Source: Chanos chanos
Lineage: Eukaryota; Chordata; Actinopteri; Gonorynchiformes; Chanidae
DNA length: 64,000 bases
Assembly (NCBI RefSeq): GCF_902362185.1
Contig: NC_044502.1
Coordinates: 15,946,522-16,010,521 of the forward strand
Direction: 5' to 3'
Shown here: positions 59,190-64,000 of the stretch, in pieces
Numbering within the stretch: the first letter of the stretch is position 1
Layout of the letters: every line of letters starts with the position of its first letter
Made by a program: the position numbers and the translations under genes
The notes under the pieces: generated by a model
Databases searched by the model: none
What the model was told of the DNA's origin: nothing
The model's input: only the letters and a program-made list of their open reading frames with translations

Positions 59190-60021
59190 ACTCAGGTACT
59201 GCACTGTAAAAATTTCATGTTGGTTACACTTAGAAACCTACGTTCACCTGCTGCCTTGAAAACATGAGTAAAGTCAACAAGAAAAATACCATTGTTTCAA
59301 TTCAAAAACTAAAGCTGAAAATGTTAATTTAACTACCGAGCATTTGTTATCTTACTGTTGTTTGTAAAGTTTTCAAAGTTCACTTAGCTTTTGGTAACTT
59401 GTTGTTTCAACACTTCATACTGTGAGTTAAAATATTTTTTTATTTTTTCTTATCCGTGAAAGAAAACCGTCTTCATCTTGTCAAAGAAACATCCATTTTT
59501 GCGCTACTCTAACTCACAGTTTCAAAATCAAATAACTTAAATATTTTGATAGCAGTTAACTTTTAAGGCTTTGAGTTTGATAAGGAAGTTATGTTTCTGA
59601 GAAATTGTCTGTTCACAAGTACTATGTAAGTAGACTCACAATTTATTCCAGAACCCTTAACTCCATACAGTGGTCAAATTGGCAGTGCAAGCTTGGTATG
59701 ACATCAATGTCAATTTACTGTGTTTAACATGAAGTGCTAGGCTTACCCATAATGGTTACTGCACACACTCTGACATTCAGACATACACACCATTAATAAG
59801 TTCAAAGCTCTCTCTAAACACTCACAGCCTAGGCTGGAACATTTTTACACTTTAGGAGAAAACTATGCTAAAGAACACTAAAACAGTCATTACCCATAAT
59901 TCCCCAAACCTGGAACTGCTTAACATAACATGAACTCACCGCTACAGTACATTTATTTGAGCATTGCACGTGAACTTAAAACATTTCTGTGTGTTTACCA
60001 AACGCTCTCATACTCTATCTG

Positions 60022-60050
<29 letters not shown>
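59190..60050. other. Intergenic, nothing identified
   Basis: AT-rich sequence. A (GTAT)n run at about 60021-60050 precedes the MITE. Confidence 0.35.
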
Positions 60051-60052
<2 letters not shown>

Positions 60053-60057
60053 AGATG

Positions 60058-60225
60058 CAGTAGGTGATTTGTTATTTTTTAACGGGGGGGACAGCCCAAT
60101 TGTCACTGACACTGCTCTATAGAGTATATAGGCGGATGCCAGGTTTACAAGGGGGGATGCATTAGGTCATTTTGCTAACAAGGGTGATGGCATCCCCCCT
60201 CTTCCCCCTACAAATTACATACTTT
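60058..60225. mobile_element. Diverged copy of the hAT-type MITE
   Basis: It begins CAGTAGGTGATTTGTTATTT and is the reverse-complement homologue of 37289-37471 (shared blocks AACGGGGGGGACAGCCC-like, TAGGTCATTTTGCTAACA and CCCCCTACAAAT). The right end has decayed, and no convincing target duplication remains beside the (GTAT)n tract. Confidence 0.72.
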
Positions 60226-60229
60226 ATGT

Positions 60230-61100
60230 ATATGTGTTTCATGTAGATTCCTTAAGAACAAAATGATCATATTATCAACAAAATGGTTTCATCTCCTAAT
60301 AACAATTCATTCACTTGTCGATGTAGTCCACTGTTGTTTACCACAAGGTTTATTTTTGTTGGCACTGGAGTGCTATCTATACGGCTGATCGTCAGTAGAT
60401 AACTTGATTATTTCTATGCTTCAACCTTGTATGGTTTAAAAAAATAAGTTTTTCTCATTCTGAAAAACCACACATTTTTTCTCAAGCACCCAACCCCCAT
60501 TCCGCTGTTTTACTGGCTTTTTTTTTAAACAGATTACTTAAAAACACAAGTTCAATGAACACATATAGCTCTGACAAAATTCTCAGAGTCAACACAATGA
60601 ATTACTGCGAATTTAATTTCTGAAAACTCATACAGCTGAGTTCAATATCCAAATGTTGTCATAGCGCTTTGACTTAAAGAGAAGAAATAAGTGGGTATAA
60701 CTAAATGGGGCTGTAATTTTTTACAATGTGAGCTTCAGTCTGCCTCAGACAACACTTTTGGGAGGTTCTTAGCCATAAGCTCTGTTTGCCTGTTGCACCT
60801 TCCTCAGCTAGTAATGGCGCTCCAACCAATCCTTCAAGCCCAGAAATGTCATCAAAAATGTCATCAAATCAAATCCATTTTGGTAATGCAAAAAAGGAGT
60901 CTTTAAAAAGAAAAAGAAATAAAGAAAACTGTCAGAAACTGTGACAAATTTGTTGGTCACTCAGAGAAAGGGTAAAAGCAAGTTGCAAATAAGGCATAGA
61001 AATGATCTCTGCTCTACACTGATAATTTTCACATCTTCCAGAGAATTGATGATGATGGAGGTCACAAGGAAAAAATATAAATTTTACATCATTGTTTATC
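60230..61100. other. Intergenic, nothing identified
   Basis: AT-rich sequence without supported gene or repeat. Confidence 0.35.
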
Positions 61101-61106
61101 TGATCT

Positions 61107-61262
61107 AAGTTAATGCAATGACCTTACCTCCTCCCACTCCGGCTTCAACCATTCAGCACTCAGCATCACCGGTCTACTGATCATCAGTCTGATCAACAAT
61201 CATCTCTCTCACCTGTCAACACCTTGTTTAGCGCTGACTCATTCACACAGTTTGTGAGAATT
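61107..61262 (+). mobile_element. Partial solo LTR-like fossil, family C
   Basis: A diverged match to the first ~150 bp of 45847-46217 (ACC-T-CCTCCTCCC, CAGCATCACCGGTCTACT, CTGATCA-blocks). It is truncated where the 61263 repeat starts. Confidence 0.55.
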
Positions 61263-61962
61263 TGATTATCCAGCTCAGCAGGACCATTTTTAATCACCAC
61301 TTCTCTGTTCTTATCTTGTTCCTTTTTCTCTTTTCCACCTCTTCTTTAGACAGGTTTTGGCAGTAGGGTGGCATTTGTTCTAATGCTCACTAATGGTTTA
61401 ACACAGAAAATCCAAGTGTAGCCATTCCCATCGTCACAGTCACCCCCACCACTTAGCATCAATCTACAAGCCATACTGGTGTTTTGCCAGGGACCGCTTC
61501 CACTTGATGAACATGCTCTTTTCCCTCTCTTACAAGAGGACAGCTCGCAGTCTGAGCTTGGTTGCATCCATCTGAGAGGAAAGAGACATCTTAAAGTTGG
61601 GGGGTATAGGACTGGCTCTGGAGACAGTGTAAGTTGCATCTGACAGAAGGTCATCTAGGCAGCACCTGACACCGCCTTGTCAGATCTGATAAAGGACGTT
61701 TTGATGATAAAAACAGTAAATAGGCACATAGGTGGTTTTTAGTAGTAGTCTTCTTTAGTGGAGTTCAATGATAATACAGCTTAAACAGGAGCAGAGAGGA
61801 GAGAAGAGGAGACTCTCCTGTACACTGTGCACACGATGTTACCCAGACTGAGTCATGATGTTACTGACTGAAGAAAACAATTTTTGTGCAAGGATATACC
61901 CATGCTCCACAAGACCCTGCAAATGCCCAGCTACCTCTTTGGGAGGCGTCTTGGCTGCAAGA
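61263..61962 (+). repeat. Diverged duplicate block, copy 2
   Basis: Homologue of 58720-59180 with about 240 bp of extra sequence, including an insert near 61475-61560. See copy 1. Confidence 0.7.
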
Positions 61963-62665
61963 AAGGCGTTTGTCAATAACTACTGTTTAATGAATGGAAA
62001 ATGTCAGCACATTGGGGTTAAGTATCATTTTAACAGTCTCAATGCGAGGAGTACAAGGGTCTCAGTTGTATAACAATAGGGTAGGTTTTTCTAAGTTTTT
62101 TTGGAGACCTGATAGAATATTATCTCTACTTCAGTCTGGGGGCAGAAAGGCGGTTCCAGGATCCTATCTCCTTCCCAAGGTCCTCAGATGTGTTAATTCA
62201 CTATACATACAAATTTCCATTTGGCCGGTAACTTCTTTGTTCTGGATGGATATTTAAAGGAAGGAGTCAAAGTTGTGTATTGAGCTTTTTCTGTATACAG
62301 AACTTCCACACATATCCTTGTGTGTAGACACTCTTGCCAGGTATGATAAATCTTTGACTTTTGGTTTTGCCTTGTATTATTGTTACTTGCATTAAATCTT
62401 TATGCTTTTATTTCTAATTTGGTCTAGTGTTTTGTGGTTTGAATATTTCATTGGATTTATACAGCAATTTGTTTATTCTTGGCATTATAATAAATTGTTA
62501 ATTGTGAATCTGTAGTATTGCCTCTTTTGAAGTTACTAATTTCATTCTTTACAAGGAGTCTGAGTATCAGGCAACAGGTAAACAGGATTAATCCTAGATC
62601 ACGGCAGTTGGGTGATGGTCTAAAACACACAAGCTACTGACCGTGCTAGACTAATCACCTGGTTA
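61963..62665. other. Intergenic, nothing identified
   Basis: No supported gene; short open frames only. Confidence 0.35.
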
Positions 62666-63030
62666 GTTATGCTGAAAAGGCTATTCCCTTAGTCACTGAA
62701 CTGAGTGGTCGTCCCTCAGTCCATGAACAAAAGTAATATAGTTTTACTGAACTGGTTATTCCCTCAGTCCCTAGACTAAACCAAGCGGTTGTCCGTCAGT
62801 CCCTGAACTAAACTAGTATATTTATACTAAGGTTATTCCCTTAGTCCTTGACCTAAACTGAGTGCTCGTACTCCAATCACTCCATTAATATAGTTATACT
62901 GGGCAAGTTATTCCCTTGGTCTTTAAACTAAACTGAGCATGTTATTCCCTCAGTCCCTAAACAAAACCTTAACCCTAACCCTAGTTATACTGAACAGGTT
63001 ATTCCCTCAGTCTCTAAACTGCACCTTACT
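62666..63030. repeat. Degenerate minisatellite with a short telomere-like run
   Basis: Units of about 45-110 bp repeat the phrase GGTTATTCCCTCAGTCCCTAAACTAAAC... with TATAGTTATACTGAAC spacers, at least six times. One unit contains CCTTAACCCTAACCCTA (about 62968-62984), under three copies of the vertebrate telomere hexamer. Confidence 0.75.
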
Positions 63031-63753
63031 TACCAAGGTTAAATTCTGCAACATTATTAGATTATTAAATTAGACATTAAATTGCTCACACTGTTCAAGC
63101 AGGGATCGAGGCAACCACAGCAGAGTATCACATATGTGCACTTGGTTGTATGTACCCTTACTGTTATATACACTTTATTTCAGACTAAAGACATGATCCT
63201 GCTATCTAACCTCAAAATACAAACGTTACACTGAGTCTGGATGCACTTTACTGGCTTACTTGCATGGATAAAAAACACAAATATACTTTAATACTTGCTC
63301 TTCCACCAAGAGTATCTTGTCCTCAAGGCAACAATATCACATGGAAACTGCATGTGCAAAGAAAGGACCAATGTACCTCCATTTAATGAGCATCATTTGA
63401 TACAGGTTTGTCATCTCACAAAAAAAAAGAAGACGTAAAAGCTCAGCAGCCTGGTTGATGGATCAAAGAATAAATAAATAAAGTGTAGCATGAGGATAGA
63501 ACAGCTGTCAGTACAACAACTTGTCAATAGACTGTGATTTCTGTTGGCTCCCTTGTCAACAAGGTTAAGCACTATCTGGATGTGTATGAGTTCTAAACAT
63601 GTAAAAGCATATTGCAGGACTGCTACAGCTGTGCTTTTTTTGCAGTTTCTCTGTTCATCAGTAGTGTCAGCATTGCTTACAGTGTTTCAGGATATTCTTA
63701 CGTCTGTTTTCATGTCACCCAAAAATAGGGGAGGGGCAAAACATGACAAATCA

Positions 63754-63759
63754 TATAAA
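63754..63759 (+). promoter_or_regulatory. TATA box of the window-edge TAAR
   Basis: TATAAA (CATATAAAC), 95 bp before the first in-frame ATG. Similar context to ATATAAACG at 56421. Confidence 0.45.
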
Positions 63760-63848
63760 CTTCAATCTGACAGCATGTTTACCAGCAGTGTGTTTGGCCC
63801 TTTGGATTGCTATGTTGTGTCTAGTTGTAGACATTACAAGATTAAGCT

Positions 63849-64000
63849 ATGAAAAATCTGAAGAACTGGACATATGCGCAAAATATAACTGCGTTCATGA
63901 ATCTTCAGAATGTTAACCAAACGGAGAGTTGTTTCACATTATGCTCTGACAAATCAGTTTCTACTGCAGTGCATGTTTTATTGTATATTTCTGCAGTAGC
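63849..64000 (+). CDS. TAAR, Asp5.42-type group, 5' end only (runs off the window)
   Basis: The open frame gives MKNLKNWTYAQNITAFMNLQ, then NVNQTESCFTLCSDKSVS and VHVLLYISAVA up to the edge. The NQT glycosylation site, paired cysteines (C-F-T-L-C) and the start of TM1 align with the 56493 gene (NQTHNCSTFCSDNSIS...VLLYVAAMA). The start could instead be the in-frame ATG at 63897, which would match the N-terminal length of the neighbour better. Only about 51 codons are visible, so intactness and the 3.32/5.42 residues are unknown; group placement is by N-terminal similarity. Confidence 0.8.
   Translation, partial: MKNLKNWTYAQNITAFMNLQNVNQTESCFTLCSDKSVSTAVHVLLYISAV

Noticed and set aside
62666-63030. 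CRISPR-like array or chromosome-end repeat
   Set aside because: Repeats are irregular and degenerate in a eukaryotic context, and the telomere-like run is under three units long.

Overview
The window is animal, almost certainly teleost fish, DNA. Its genes have introns or are single-exon olfactory-type GPCRs, its noncoding DNA is AT-rich, and it carries fish-type repeats (L2-like LINEs, RLE-type LINE debris, tRNA-SINEs, Tc1, hAT, PIF/Harbinger, solo LTRs, long microsatellites). It is part of a trace amine-associated receptor (TAAR) cluster beside syntaxin-7 (stx7), the same neighbourhood as in other vertebrates. The species cannot be named from sequence alone.

Left half (1-29468): two tandem ~14-15 kb units (about 325-14570 and 14571-29468) plus the tail of a third (1-324). 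Each unit holds, in order, a decayed RLE-type LINE fragment, a SINE-like repeat, a hAT-like element, an intact 345-residue TAAR, a Tc1 remnant, a TIR element set in a (TATC)n tract, and stx7 exons 1-7. The breakpoint lies in stx7 intron 7, so only the last unit runs on into exons 8-9. The unit 2 stx7 (26410-30655, nine coding exons, ~257 aa) therefore looks complete. The unit 1 copy is a pseudogene that lacks exons 3 and 5 and has a frameshift, and unit 0 shows only exon 7.

Right half (29469-64000): the stx7 3' end, then a second kind of TAAR. There are intact genes at 33404-34405 and 56493-57509, two TAAR pseudogenes (about 42510-43665 and 44185-45154), and the start of another TAAR at the window edge. 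Between them lies a heavily invaded stretch (34-53 kb) with two fragmentary LINEs, a nested LINE/hAT/solo-LTR stack, a nearly full-length L2-like LINE (~52.6-56.25 kb), two copies of a hAT-type MITE, a PIF/Harbinger remnant and several solo LTRs.

The two TAAR groups use different predicted amine contacts. The tandem pair keeps the classical Asp3.32 and has Trp at 5.42. The right-hand genes have Ala or Ser at 3.32 and Asp at 5.42, the non-classical arrangement of the large teleost-specific TAAR clade. The cluster thus combines chemosensory receptors with two kinds of ligand site and an endosomal SNARE gene whose 5' part was copied along with a receptor. The most unusual items are the hybrid TAAR/stx7 tandem unit, the exon-removing deletions in the dead stx7 copy, a TIR element carrying three phase-compatible minus-strand exons, and the cleanly resolved nested insertions.
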